Shown: piece after piece, positions 23,347 through 34,996 of the stretch
How positions within the stretch are numbered: the first letter of the stretch is position 1
How the letters are laid out: the number at the start of each line of letters is the position of its first letter
Origin: Mauremys mutica
Taxonomy: Eukaryota > Chordata > Testudines > Geoemydidae
Length of the DNA stretch: 64,000 nucleotides
NCBI RefSeq assembly: GCF_020497125.1
Contig: NC_059089.1
Coordinates: 28,228,282-28,292,281 of the forward strand
Direction: 5' to 3'
The notes under the pieces: model-generated
Told to the model about the DNA's origin: nothing
The model's input: only the letters and a program-made list of their open reading frames with translations
Database searches by the model: none
Made by a program: the position numbers and the translations under genes

Positions 23347-23589
23347 GTTTATATCTTGGCTTTTATTTAGACCACCTGACTCTCTTGCTAGGGTAAAATT
23401 CAGCTCTGGTGGCATCTCCGTGCAGGAATGGAGATCTCGGGGACTGGGCTTTGTCCATTTGGGATCCCGAAGCACTGACAGACTGTGCATTTGTACGTGC
23501 AGCCATTCCTTCCCCCCACCACTAACACGTACTATGCTGCACCAGGGGCAGGAGAGAAATCTCGTCTGCCTGTGGCACCTTGTCATTAC

Positions 23590-23712
23590 CAAGGCCGTAA
23601 GCTCTTTGGTGCAGGAACTGTCTCTTTACTTCAGGTCTGTACAGTGTCTGGTGCAAAGGGGCCCTGGCTGGGATCTGGAGAAATGGCTGTTTTACACATT
23701 AATAATCCTGTG
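23590..23712 (+). repeat. Old interspersed repeat of unclassified sauropsid family, copy 1
   Basis: Contains 'gtaagctctttggtgcagg', 'tctgtacagtgtctggtgca' and a 3' 'attaataat' end. I recognise the pattern 'gtaagctctttggggcaggg ... gtacagcgcctagcac' from a widespread repeat of turtles and birds. Related pieces lie at 31388-31497 and, reversed, at 33140-33270. Confidence 0.5.
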
Positions 23713-23960
23713 GCTATTTATCTGTTTTCCAAGAAAAAAGCAACCTGCTACTGCTTACTGACAAGTTTAAAATAATCCCCACCTCTTCTAGTAGCCAGTC
23801 CTAATGGTGGATTCATGATTTCACAGTACTTCTCACCAACAAGATCTCATCCAATTTAGAGACAAACTAAAAATTGAATGGATTTTACTGAAATATCTGG
23901 GAAAGGCAAGAATATCTCCTGTCACAGTTTATATTCTCCAGCTTCCCTCTGAGAGGGGGC

Positions 23961-25081
23961 CAGGGTGGACAAAAATCAAGGATTTTTTTAATTAAAAACA
24001 TTAGATTTTATAGTTTAAATTGTTTTTCTATTTAAATGATGTTTTCCTTTTAAAACAATAAAACTATTTAATATTAAGTTTGAAAGAATGACAACTAATA
24101 TAAGGCCTAAACTTACAATAATCTATTAAAGTAATTTAAATTATTTTTTAAAAACAATATCCAAGCAGTACATGTTTGCTGCCCAAGTTTGAAAGAAAGA
24201 CCACTGAACTGCTGGAAATCCTTGAGTAGGCATCTGGAACCAGAGTTTGTTCAAGAATTAACCCAGCTTTTGACAACAGTAGCTCAGAGATAATATTTTC
24301 ATTTCAGTTTATTCAAGTAGTTTAGTTCAATGACTAGTTCATTCAGAGTTGAGAAACCGATAGGAATTTGAAAAAGCAGGAAAGCATGTTTTCCTCTTCT
24401 AATCTCTGAGTAAAAATGAGGTGTGAGGATGAGATCTATTACTTCTAAAATTTTGAAGGATACAGTGACCAGAAACAATCACAATAATTCTCTAACTATA
24501 TTTACATAGTTTACATTTACTTCCTTTGTTAATAAGCTGGTTAATTTTAAATGCAAAATATATTTTGATAAACTTTCTTTTGTCCTTTATTATATCCAGC
24601 ACATTTGAGGAAGTTTTATTTAACCAATAAACAATTTTAGAATGCTGGTTTTTTGCTTTTTAATTAAATTTCAATTTCTATCTAAATGTAGCTTGACACA
24701 AATGATGAGTAAAATTAATCAGCATCTAGTAAATAAGAAAAGCATTATTCACCATTTTCTAACATACTACAAATGTAAAAATTAAGAATCTGAATAAATT
24801 TAAGTTATGGTACATAACTGCTTAAATAAATGTGCACTGGTATCACATATCCTCCCGGTTACCAAAGAGTAGTACCAAATGTAGTGGAAAGGCTGTATCT
24901 AGTTGCTAAATAACCTGTTTTAATGGTTACCAAGCAATGAGAATCTACCTTTCTTTAGGAAAATAACTAAAAAGTACAAATGCAAAAGAAGATTAAAATC
25001 CATCATTTAAATCAAGGTTTCCTGTTGCTGATTTAAATCACGATTAAAATTGGTGTTTTAAATCACCTTCAATCCACCCTG
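23961..25081. mobile_element. AT-rich non-autonomous DNA transposon, hAT-like
   Basis: Left end CAGGGTGGAcaaaaatcaag and right end, read inward, CAGGGTGGATTGAAGGTGAT form terminal inverted repeats; the nine outer bases are identical. The flanks gagggggc and gagggatt agree at the first five of eight positions, compatible with an eroded 8-bp hAT duplication. The 1.1-kb interior is very AT-rich with repeated 'atttaaat' motifs and no transposase frame. I recognise the ends as a repeat common in turtles. Confidence 0.7.
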
Positions 25082-27031
25082 GAGGGATTCAGTGCATTGC
25101 TACACATGTTGCTGCTTCCCTTGGTCTGGCTGAATCAGACATTCCTAACTGACTGCAAACTCTGTCTTCATGAGGACATGGTACACAGTGACTGTGGTGA
25201 TCATTCACTTTTCCGTCACATCTTTCATCCCACAGAACATCAGAGTCTTTTGCCCTGACGTGATGTTTTTGCTCTACAATTTGTAGTGGCTTCTGACATT
25301 GACTCACATGCAAATAAATAAATCCATGGGATTTCTAATGTCCTCTTCACGCAACAGACTGATTCTGAGGTTTCACCTGAAAGACCTCCACATGGCAACC
25401 GACATGGAGCTCTGGGTAAGAACCAGGGCTGAGCTGACTCTACTGATATTGGAACCAGTGATTCCATGGAGTTATCACATTACTGATGCTTAGAGCATCA
25501 CATGACTGCAGCAGTAGTGTCATTCCCCGCTGCTCATAGGGGCAGATGATTGCACTTTGATATCCTATAAGAATGTTGTGGTGTTGTCTATCCTGTGATG
25601 CCGTGTAGCTAACTTGCCATGCAATGCTGTCCAGCCTTCAGCTCCAGTTTTTTCATTGTTGTTGTTTGCTTTTTGGTAGGGGCCAGGTGTTAAAGTTAGA
25701 GGGAGCAAGGAGAAGTGCATCTCGCCTGCCTCTACTCAGAGCATAGGAAGATTTCCCCAGCCCCCCGGCAGGAAGAAGCAGCTCCCCTCCCTTGTTGGCT
25801 GGTGCAGTGAGAGTTCCCCTTCCTGTTTCAATCTACTTTGGCCCTGGTAAAAGCCCAAGATTCATGTCCTGATTGGCCTGTGAGCGCTGCCCTGGAGCTG
25901 TATCCATCGGGCATGGAGTCCTCCCTGAGAAGCGAGGACGTTTGCTATTTGTAATAATTTCTTTAGTCCAAGGGCCTCAGTCTAGCCTCATGCTATGTTC
26001 TCTTCCTTCTACTTCTCCGGTTTGAATGGTCCATGAAGACACAACTTCCCACCCACTATCATCATTTTGTCTTTCCCCAGATCACTTCCACCGCCTCTTC
26101 GCCCCAAGCCTTTTATCAGCAGTGCTCAACTGCTGTCAAGGAGTTTCACGGCCCCCCAGAAATAATTATGGTGTAAGTGTCTGCAATTGGATTGCCATGG
26201 CTGCGTCCTGGGGTCACATCAATATGTGATGACATCACATAGTGGCATAATAATATCACCCTATTCAGTGCATTAGCTGTCATAAAGCAGTGAGAGGAGC
26301 ACGCTCTCTCGCTCTCTCTTTTTGGTTATTTTGGGTTCTGCCGCTCCACATGTGTCCATCCTGACTGCTCAAAGGGTGGCAGGACGGGTGGCTGCTTTTT
26401 GTTCTTCTGGATGTCAGGTGCTGGCAGTTTCCATACCACTAGTACATATACTTAGTACTCACATGTACCAGGCAGTGGATATAGCCCTCCTGTGATTGGT
26501 GCTCATATCACTCTGAGTCCTTATGGCACCAAATAGCTACACAAAGCCAATTGCCCCTGCTTTACATTGTCCAACACACTGTTATCCCAAGCAGCCTTCT
26601 CCAGAACCTGATTCATTGTGTGTAGGTGACCCTTGAATTAGGAATTGCTTCCTGCCTCTTCAGAACTTCAACTAACCATAAGTCGTCCCTATTGTCTGAA
26701 CTCAAGCTATTGTAAAACACAGACAGCAGGCCTGCTGTCTTCCACGTTTCCCCTTATACGTGTGAATACCAATGTCCCAACTGCCTGGGACCGCTCTTCA
26801 TTATAGTCACATCTCGGCCATTTGTTTTCTGGGCTGCTGCTGTTCTTCATCATCTCATGTAACTAGCTTAGCTCCTACTCCTACTCTGAGCCTCTTCCTG
26901 ATCCTGGTGGCCTGTGCAACTTTTTCAGCTGGTCCTTCAGAGATGCCTTGCAAACGACAATGCATCTTAGTCTCATTCCAGGAGAGTGGAATGCCACAGG
27001 TGAGTCCAATTACCACAGTCTCCCAGGCTCT
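25082..27031. other. Intergenic sequence, nothing recognised
   Basis: No gene supported. A 17-base near-perfect palindrome atgtgatgacatcacat lies at 26224-26240 and a CT-rich stretch at 26303-26320. The short frame at 26772-27059 carries no domain I recognise. Confidence 0.4.
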
Positions 27032-27127
27032 TAGGCCCTGGTTCAGTAAAGCACTTTAGCATGTGCCTAATTCCTTTTGCCTTCAATAGGATTAATCATG
27101 AGCTCAAGTAAAGCATGTGCTTAGTTG
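27032..27127. repeat. Palindromic repeat fragment (GGCCCTGGTTCAGTAAAGCA type)
   Basis: 'ggccctggttcagtaaagca' with 'ctttagcatgtgcctaa' is followed by the approximate complement 'agtaaagcatgtgcttag'. The pattern matches an amniote repeat built on 'gattcagcaaagcacttaag'. Decayed. Confidence 0.5.
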
Positions 27128-27592
27128 TATTGCTGGAATGGAGACTTAATTATCTTTACCCTAACAATTATTTTTCCATTCTTTGCACAGCATTAAAGTT
27201 AACTATTGTTTCCCTTTCATTTTCTCTTTTACTCATTTCAGTTGGTGTTTGCTTTAGGAATCCAGCATTCTTCTCCCTATTTTCCATCTTACCCTTGGCC
27301 TCAGCTCTTTGCACAGACACATAGTGGCTGGTGTTCAATCTTTTCTCTAACATTTGTTATTTATTCAGGCAAGACTTCAAATTTGTCTTGTTTCATTATT
27401 CTCAGTTTGGGAGTGGTTTTCTCCATAGCACTGAATATATTTTTCCATTTAATCAGTGATTAATTATTCAGCTTCTGCTCTTCCGAAGCTCTGCATCTGT
27501 TGGTATGTCTGTTTGCTATTCTTCTTTTCTTTGCAAAGCTTTCAGTTTCAGCAATGTTGACTTTTTAACTTCATGTTGCACTATCCCACATA
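27128..27592. other. Intergenic sequence, nothing recognised
   Basis: AT-rich between two copies of the same palindromic repeat; only chance frames. Confidence 0.4.
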
Positions 27593-27678
27593 TTGGCCCA
27601 ATTCAGTAGAGCATCAAAAGAATTCAAGTGTCTCCTTAAAGTTAAACGTGCCTAAATGCTTTCCTGAATCGAGGCCGC
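27593..27678. repeat. Palindromic repeat, second copy (GGCCCAATTCAGTAGAGCA arms)
   Basis: Left arm ggcccaattcagtagagca (27595-27613) pairs with the right arm tgctttcctgaatcgaggcc (27658-27677). It is the same family as 27032-27127 but better preserved. Confidence 0.6.
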
Positions 27679-30600
27679 CTTCTGTCCAACCAAGACATGG
27701 CCAGAGGGATTTCAAATGAAATTTTCATTAAGAAGCCTATGTCACTTTTCATGGAACAATCAGAACATTCTACGGTCCTTGTTTTGTATCTGGGTAAAAT
27801 TTTCCACAATGCCCTGCACACGCTGCGAAGACTCAGTGCGTTTTAAAACATTTAGCCTACGTCTTATTGAAGGACACGTCCAATTGCTTCATTTGCCTGC
27901 TTTTCACAAACTGTATTTGGTGCCGGATACTAAATGGGCTGCTGATGGATTTTTGATGAAGGAATTTCATGTGGTCTCTTCTTGAAAAATTTCTGTGTGA
28001 GCTACCAAAAATCCCCAGGCTTGTATCTGAATTCCACCTGTAACACTGCCCTTTTGTCCATAGTTTGTGTAGCCTAGTAAACAAATATTCATGGGGAAAA
28101 GAATGAGTCTTGATGATAGAACTGTCATTACAACTGTCTGTCCCCAAACAGCTGGACTTTCATGTTCAGGTAAAATATATAGAATATTTAATTTTGCAGA
28201 CTAACTTGTCTGCCTCAGGGTTTGCTGGACAGCAATGGTTAATATTAACTAGCTAATCTTTAGAAACATTTCCCCCTGGAAACATCTCCCACTTTCCCAT
28301 ACCTAGTGGGTATAATTCTCTGCTTCTTGACATTGTTAACATTCCAGTAGCAGTAGATTAAGGAGACACCAATAAAGGGATTGTGGAGCAACAATGAGAG
28401 AGTTTTAATATATGCACATATAATTAATTCTGTCTCTAGGTTGGAATTCTACTGACATGCAGTGTTCTTATTCCTCCAATTACAATGATGAGCCAGAGAG
28501 CACCTCCTTTTAAAACAAACTTTTGAGAGAAAACCATACAGAATTGTTCTTCTTTGTATAAATAATTACAAAACTCTGCTATATAGCAAAAACTTTCAAA
28601 ATGAGGAAGTTTTAAAAGAAATCTACTGCCTTTAAAACTGTCGTTTGTACTATGAGGCTGATCATTATTTAAAGTAAACTTTAACATTTATGTCTATTAA
28701 ATTTAACTTAATTGAATAAATGAATAGGAAACATTTAAGGTTAGGAAAAATAATTATTTATAAAACATACATTAATTCCATGAACATTCTTATAAGTTCA
28801 CACTTATTTTTTATTTTGTAATAAGGAGGAAAGAATCATGCATTTTTCCCAATGCTTTAAGGCATTTTATAATTGGATTTTATGCCATAACTTAGCTTGT
28901 ACGGTTATAAGTATATTTAAAGATATGTTAAATTCATCAAGCATTCACTTGTTAAGCTGGTTAAATATAATTATAAATATTCAAGCATTTACCTTGTTGT
29001 GACTAGGTGCAGCAGACACCCTTAAGGTGAGACTCAATGAGGTTCGTATGCTGAGCTGAGAAGAAGCCCATGGAGGATTAGGGTGTGTTAAGTCTCTCTT
29101 CAGACAGGTGCACAAACACTTCCCCCTTGTAGGTGCTACCTGCTCTTTACTGGACATTTATTACAAGTCAATGCAATTTCACAAAGCACCTGCATGCAAT
29201 AAAAACCTATTACATGTGTGAGGCCTTAAGGAAATTAACAGTTCCTCCCTAGGGATGCATATTTTGTTAAGATGTTTATTACAGATGAAGTGGTCCTGGG
29301 GTAAAACATTAACAAGTTGTAGAGTGATAAAAGGAATTTTATCATTTCTCAGTGACATAAATAGGAAGAAACATTTAACTAAATCTATAAAATTCCTGTT
29401 TCCTAATGAATTTGCTTTAACTATTTATTAACTGGATCAACTGGCTGAGGCCACATTTGTTTGTTTATTTGTTTTCAAAAAGCAAAATAATTCTATGACC
29501 AAATGTGCTCATCAAAATCTGCTACCAGAAATAAAGAAAGAAAGAACAGTTTGCACAGAGTAAGGAACATCAATAGTCTGTTGTGAGATTAAGGAAAGCA
29601 CAGCTCTAAAAATCAGTTTGCTGTTGTCATATTGATTTAAGCATCAGATGTAAATTTTACCTTCTGTATTAAATTATAATAATACACTGAGCTCTTACAT
29701 ATCATCATATTTTGTGCCATAGTCCAGCAATTTATTTTTGGTTAGGATTACAAAAGCATATTATTTTTTTAACACCAGATTAACCAAGTTTGTCTGTGCT
29801 CCATTATTAGAGATGAAAGCACTGAGTACTGCCTTTGGACTAAGAATGCTGAATCTAATTGAATTATATGAATGTAGTTAAATGTCTACTTCAGAAAGGC
29901 TATATTCACTTTCAAGATTAGTTACTTCAAGAGTTAATGGGCTATTTAAACAACATAGTCCAAGAGCCAAACACAGGTGGGCTGTGTTAATAACTTTATT
30001 TAAACCGCTTTTCCCCTTTGAGAGGCACAAGCCATCCATTAATGCATTCATTAGAGTTTATGGCATAGTTCTGCTTTTTTCCTAATGACACTATCCAGAC
30101 TCAAACTTGCTCAGCTAATTTAGCCCAGCTGCCCTTTGCCTCTCAGCAACAGGTCTCTTGTTCTTCAGTCATACATGCTAAAGTGTCACAATGATTAGTT
30201 TTTGTTGCATTGCTACTCTTTGCAATATTGTTTTGTGTATTCTTTGCATCTGAGCCCACTTTTCCTTTGGGTATTTTCCATATGGCTCTGGGGAAATGCC
30301 CCACCGGGCAGCCATTGGAAAAGGCAGCACAGCGTAAGAGCTAAAACCAAATTCCCGACAGTGCTTGCATTCCGATTTGATTGAACATAGCAGTTTATTA
30401 CTTGCCTCTAACTAAAGAAGCTAACAAGATTTAATATCCAGTTCTGCTGCAACTATTTGTAACAGTTCCTTGCTATTGCCACACCTTCACCAGTTGCCCG
30501 ACTTTTCAAAGTGTGTTAAACTAAGTCCAAAGATGTTTGTCCCCAATGACGTTAGAGTTGTAAAATATATAATTGGGGACTGAAGTGCTCACTTCCACCA

Positions 30601-31085
30601 GTAGCTAAAACACAGGTAACCTGTGTCTGTTTAGTAACTAATTCCCCAGGTACTAATGAACATCACAATGAATAAGAATGACCAATGTGTCACTCTCAGA
30701 TTAACAGCCAGGAATTGCACGTACAGAGTATAGACTCAGCCCTGTCAGCTGCTGAAATTTGCTCAGTTTATTTGGGGACTTTTTATCAGATTAGGGTTTG
30801 CAGGTCTAATATTCCTGGGATTTGGCTTTCAGGCAACTTGTATCCAATTTGAAATAGCCTTAACTTGCTCAGACCTCAAGCAATGCTGCGACTTCCTTTC
30901 TGTTTACTGCAGCTGCTGTTCCAGTAAGAGCATATGCCCCCTAGTGTGTATTAAAACCTGACAGAGGTAACGGTCCCAGTGGACAGCGTTGGGTGAATTC
31001 TGGTTGGTGCTTGATAAAATATGTACAATGTTCCCCAAGTTGGCTCTAGTGTTCTTTTTCACCTGAATTTAGAAAGAGAATCTAA
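27679..31085. other. AT-rich, single-copy-looking sequence
   Basis: No gene or RNA recognised. Very AT-rich from 28.2 to 30.0 kb. The stretch at 29010-29120 is GC-richer but I cannot assign it. Confidence 0.4.
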
Positions 31086-31262
31086 TACACCTCTATCCTC
31101 GGGAGCCAAAAATTTTACCGCGTTATAGGTGAAACCGTGTTATATCGAACTTGCTTTGATCCACCAGAGCGTGCAGCCCCAGCCCCCACCCCGGAGCACT
31201 GCTTTACCACATTATATCCGAATTCGTGTTATATCGGGTGGCGTTATATTGGGGTGATACAA
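31086..31262. mobile_element. MITE-like element with GCGTTATA-type inverted motifs
   Basis: The left part reads 'cgcgttataggtgaaaccgt' and 'gttatatcgaac'; the right part reads 'attatatccgaattcgtg' and 'gttatatcgggtggcgtta'. These are imperfect inverted copies flanking a short GC-rich centre. I recognise the family ('ataacgcggt' motifs) from turtle genomes; its superfamily is uncertain and no target duplication is clear. Non-coding. Confidence 0.55.
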
Positions 31263-31387
31263 TTATGCAATACACTGTAGGTATAAAACATGGTCTTATC
31301 TCTATGGAGGTGAATGATATAAATAAAGAACCACTACTGCTCTACTCTGCCAACGTCTCTCTATTGAGGAACTTCCGTTTCTAGTGT

Positions 31388-31497
31388 TAGATTGTAAACT
31401 CAGTGGGGAGGCAGATGTCATTTTATTAATCTGTAAAACACCATGCGCCCCCTGGCACTGTATAAGCAATAACAGTAATGGGTGCTGCCTATTGCAT
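31388..31497 (+). repeat. Old interspersed repeat of unclassified sauropsid family, copy 2
   Basis: Reads 'agattgtaaactcagtgggg' and 'cccctggcactgtataagca'. It is a degraded relative of the repeat at 23590-23712, in the same orientation. Confidence 0.4.
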
Positions 31498-33139
31498 TGC
31501 TTTGGGAGAGACAGAAGTCTCCCCTTCTGGCAGATGTCGTCCCTCTATCGCACACTGTCTCTGGCGCCTCGGAGGGAAATGGGCAGCGTGCCCGGCAGTC
31601 CAGGCTCGGAGGTGACTGGGGTTCAACCAGCAAGACAAAAATTGTGCTGACTGGCTATGGGGAAATGGGGGGGGGGGTACGGTGTTTTCTTAGGGCCTAT
31701 CTGGCATCTTTATGCTGCTGCTCCTTTGGCCTGAGCAGGGAGCCAATCTTTGGAACCTGGCAGGGCTGTTTCCACTGGGATGGGGAATCGACAATACGAG
31801 TCAGGTCTGTTTATTTACAAGAAATGTTCACTCAGTCCTGCTTCCCTGAACACACCGAAACAAACAGCGGGCAACTCCTTGCTCAGAAATCCCTGAGGCG
31901 GCCATGCCAAAGAGCGCTGTGCCCGGGCTGCATTCCCCCCCTGCGTCCTGCCAGGGTCCCACTCACACCCCTCATGGCCTCCTGCCTCCAGCACATGCAG
32001 CTGCTTCTGTGTCCTCACAGCTCAGCTTTGATCTGCCATGAACAGTGCAGAGCCTTGGGCATGGCCTCTGCAGTGTGCAGGGGCTGAACGGCTCCTTCCG
32101 CTGGGCCTGAAAGAGTGCTTGGCTCCAGTGGCTGTAGCGAGGCCTGTGATTATCTCTGGACTCAGCACCTTTCCGAGTAACACTATAGTCGGTGGATGCA
32201 GGACCAGCCCTGATGATTGACAGCTGATGGAGAACTCTCTGTGCATAGCAGAACTCACTGGATTTCCTACTCCAGCTGCCCCCAGTCTGCAGTGGAAGGG
32301 GTCATGCCCGGCATTCGGGGGCAGTCTGTGGGTGGAAAGAAGGCCTGATGGAGCCAAGCTCGGATATACCTGGTCCTCTATGGGCAAACAGTCCATCTTT
32401 TATACCCATGGCATAGACAAGAGCAGGGTCCTTGGGGATCAGGGAGCCACAAACAGTTCCCTGTCACTCCTTACTACGTCTCCATGCAGCTCAGGACCAA
32501 AGAGATCTGTTAAAGCGTGAGTCCATGATGACTGGTGACTATGGAACAGTGGGAACTTCATCCACCCTGCTCTCTGTATGTATCAGAGCCAGGGCTACTG
32601 ACATCACTGATAAAGTAACTGGTTTCTTTGGGGGAGGGGGATGGAGAGTCTGCTTTTTATTGTTATTGGCCAAAACCACAACGGGGCAAGGATCCAGCTT
32701 CCATTCTCAGTCCTGCAGCTCCTGCCACTTTGGCCGTGGGGGCTGAATTCCGTTCTGCCTTGTGCATTGGTTGTGCAGAATTGTAAATGATGCTGTGACT
32801 GTCGTCTCTATTGCTGGTGCTGCCAGAGCCCAAGCACACCCACCTTGATGCTCACATCCCAAGATGAACTGTAGAGATGGCAGGCAGAAAATCTTGTGTT
32901 ACTTGTCAATGAAGCAGATTTGATCTGGACAATAAACACAGAACCACTTTTCAGATTAGAACTGCCCTCTTGATGGGGAATAGTCTCCCAAGGGAAATGG
33001 GGGAATTTCACTACACAGGACACTGAAAAGTAGATGGCCAAAGCCCTGGACCTTTTGTGGGCAGGGGGACAGAGTGGGTGGGGTAGGTACCAATGGCTTA
33101 ATGCTCTAACTTCCTGGCGGTGTCTTGTATCTGCTGCTG
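31498..33139. other. GC-richer intergenic sequence, no gene recognised
   Basis: Overlapping frames on both strands (201 codons at 31482-32087, 124 at 32022-32396) have no recognisable domain and mask one another. I treat them as chance frames. Confidence 0.4.
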
Positions 33140-33270
33140 CTGATGATTTGTACTGCAGTAGTGCCTAGGGGCCCGGGCCCGTTATGTAGAGGCTGTATTA
33201 TACTAACCGAACTGCACCGGTGCTCGAGGAGCAGAGCCCCTGCCTTGACGAGCTCACGGTAACAAAGGAG
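33140..33270 (-). repeat. Old interspersed repeat of unclassified sauropsid family, copy 3
   Basis: On the minus strand it reads 'gagctcgtcaaggcaggggc' and, further on, 'gcccctaggcactactgcag' then 'tacaaatcatcagcag', the same block order as 23590-23712. Decayed. Confidence 0.4.
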
Positions 33271-33995
33271 TGCATGGAAGGAGGAGTGTAACACGCAACC
33301 TCTCAGTGCTGCATGGGCCACCCTGTGCACAACGGGGTGGTTCTAAAGCAAGGCAGCTGGCGGGTTCCTGCATGAGCACTGGGAGCTCAGGGCAGGGCCT
33401 GTGGGTGAGCAGGGATGCAGGGGTGTGAGGACGGGGCCCGTTCAGGTCTCTTGCATGGTCTGACGGTGAGCACCGCCCCCTAGTGTCAGCACCATGCTCA
33501 GAATCTGGCTGTGCTCTGGTGGCCTGGTCTGTGACCTCCCCTGCCAGTGGCAGGAGCTGCAGGCCTCACTCCACCCCCCATCCTCCCGTCTCTGCCTGTG
33601 CTCACCCGCATGCACCACACACAATCAGAGCCCCAACAATGGCTCTGAAGCTGGGTTTGAACACTGCTGCATGAACACTTCAGCTCCTTCTCCTGGAACA
33701 ATAAACATTCCTTGGCAGCACGGGGCTGCAGTTTTGGCAGATTTTCTTTAAGCTCCTGCTTTGTGCCCCTCCCATCTGACTGGTGGGCTCCAGGCCTGGC
33801 TGTTTGGTTGAACAGAAGAGCCTGAGGTAGTGAGGTGAGCTGGCCGGGACAATCCCCTTCTAGCTCCCAGCTGGCTGCAGAGCCTGTCTCTGGGATGATG
33901 GGAGCTGTCTGAGCGCCGACAGCATCTGCACTGCAGCTCCATTGCCCCAGTGTGTCCAGCTCAGACAGGGGGTGATAAGGTTGTATCCACAGAAC
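33271..33995. other. GC-rich intergenic sequence, nothing recognised
   Basis: Long minus-strand frames (33498-34079 and others) are GC-driven; no domain. Confidence 0.4.
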
Positions 33996-34000
33996 GGGCC

Positions 34001-34626
34001 TGTGAGGGGGTGTCCGCCCCACCCAAGGCTTGAAGGGGTTTAGGGGGCCAGGTGGGCCAATTAGCTCCCGAGGCTGCACCTGGAGGCGGAGCCTGGGAAC
34101 AGGTTATTAATTAAATGAGGCTCAGCAGGACTGGCACAGGAGGGGCTTGAAGAAAGCCCAGGAGCTGAGAGCAGCTGTGGGCTGCAGGGAAGCCGTCTGC
34201 AGTCGCTCCCTGGGCCGGCAAAGCCAGAGAAGGGAGGGAGGGAGGCTCAGGGGAAAGGCAGCGAGGGATGAAGTAGGGCAGCCTTTGGCTGCTGAGGAGA
34301 GGGCCCCTGGCTGGCACCTGGAGTAGAGGGGGCGCTGGGGCTCCTGCCAACCAGCCACTGGGGAAGGGGCACAGACCAGGCAGTGGAGAGCGGACAGCTG
34401 GGGACAGTTCGCCTTGAAGATTGTGATACCCAGGAAGGGAAGGACCATGGTGACCGGGCCAAACGGCCAAGTCACGAACAGGCAGCTGCAGCTCCTGGAG
34501 CGAGAGGGGCCGCAGGGTGAGAGGACGATGGGTGGAGAGACCCAGAGGAGGGCGCAACACCTGGAGAGAGCTAATCCCAGAGCGACCAGGAGGAAGCCCC
34601 TCTAGCGGTGAGTGGATCCTGTGGCA
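34001..34626 (+). mobile_element. Candidate solo LTR with 5-bp target duplication
   Basis: The segment opens TGTGAGGGGGTGTCCGCCCC and closes ...CCTGTGGCA, so it is TG...CA bounded, with GGGCC on both sides (33996-34000 and 34627-34631). The opening resembles a turtle LTR family that I recall. It contains no protein domain. A 291-codon minus-strand frame (34111-34986) runs out of its right edge into the next element and is a composition artefact. A five-base match of G and C in a GC-rich setting can be chance, so the 3' limit is less secure than the 5' limit. Confidence 0.55.
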
Positions 34627-34631
34627 GGGCC

Positions 34632-34988
34632 ACAGAACTAAAGAAAGGAAACAGAGGAGGATGGATTCCTCCAAGCGGAGCAGGCTGCAGGAGCCAGAGC
34701 TGCGGTAGGTCTGGCCATGGGGCGGGGGGTGCAAATGCCTGTGTCTCCGTGGGGAGGAGGCAGCATAGGCCATCCAGTCACATCTGGCGTTACTGCCACT
34801 CGTTCTAAAGGCCGGTGTGGAAAACGATGGCCCAAAGAGAGGAGTGCAGCCTCCTCCGAGCTCTCGGCTCGACCCACACTGATCCCAGGCTCTCACAGAG
34901 GGAGGTTTCTGCATGGCAGACAGAGGGACATGCAGCTGATGGAAGGGAGGTCTTTGCAGAGCCGGGAAAGGCAGGAAGTGTGACATGC
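34632..34988. other. Intergenic sequence, nothing recognised
   Basis: GC-rich spacer between the candidate LTR and the hAT-like element; chance frames only. Confidence 0.4.
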
Positions 34989-34996
34989 GTTTGGAA

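Noticed and set aside
23177..23761. 194-codon plus-strand frame
   Set aside because: Spans a palindromic repeat and an old interspersed repeat; chance frame.
31482..32396. Frames of 201 and 124 codons
   Set aside because: Low-complexity composition, opposite-strand overlap and no recognisable motif.
34111..34986. 291-codon minus-strand open frame
   Set aside because: It runs through the candidate solo LTR into GC-rich flank, is Pro/Leu/Ser-rich, contains no domain I recognise, and has competing frames on both strands.
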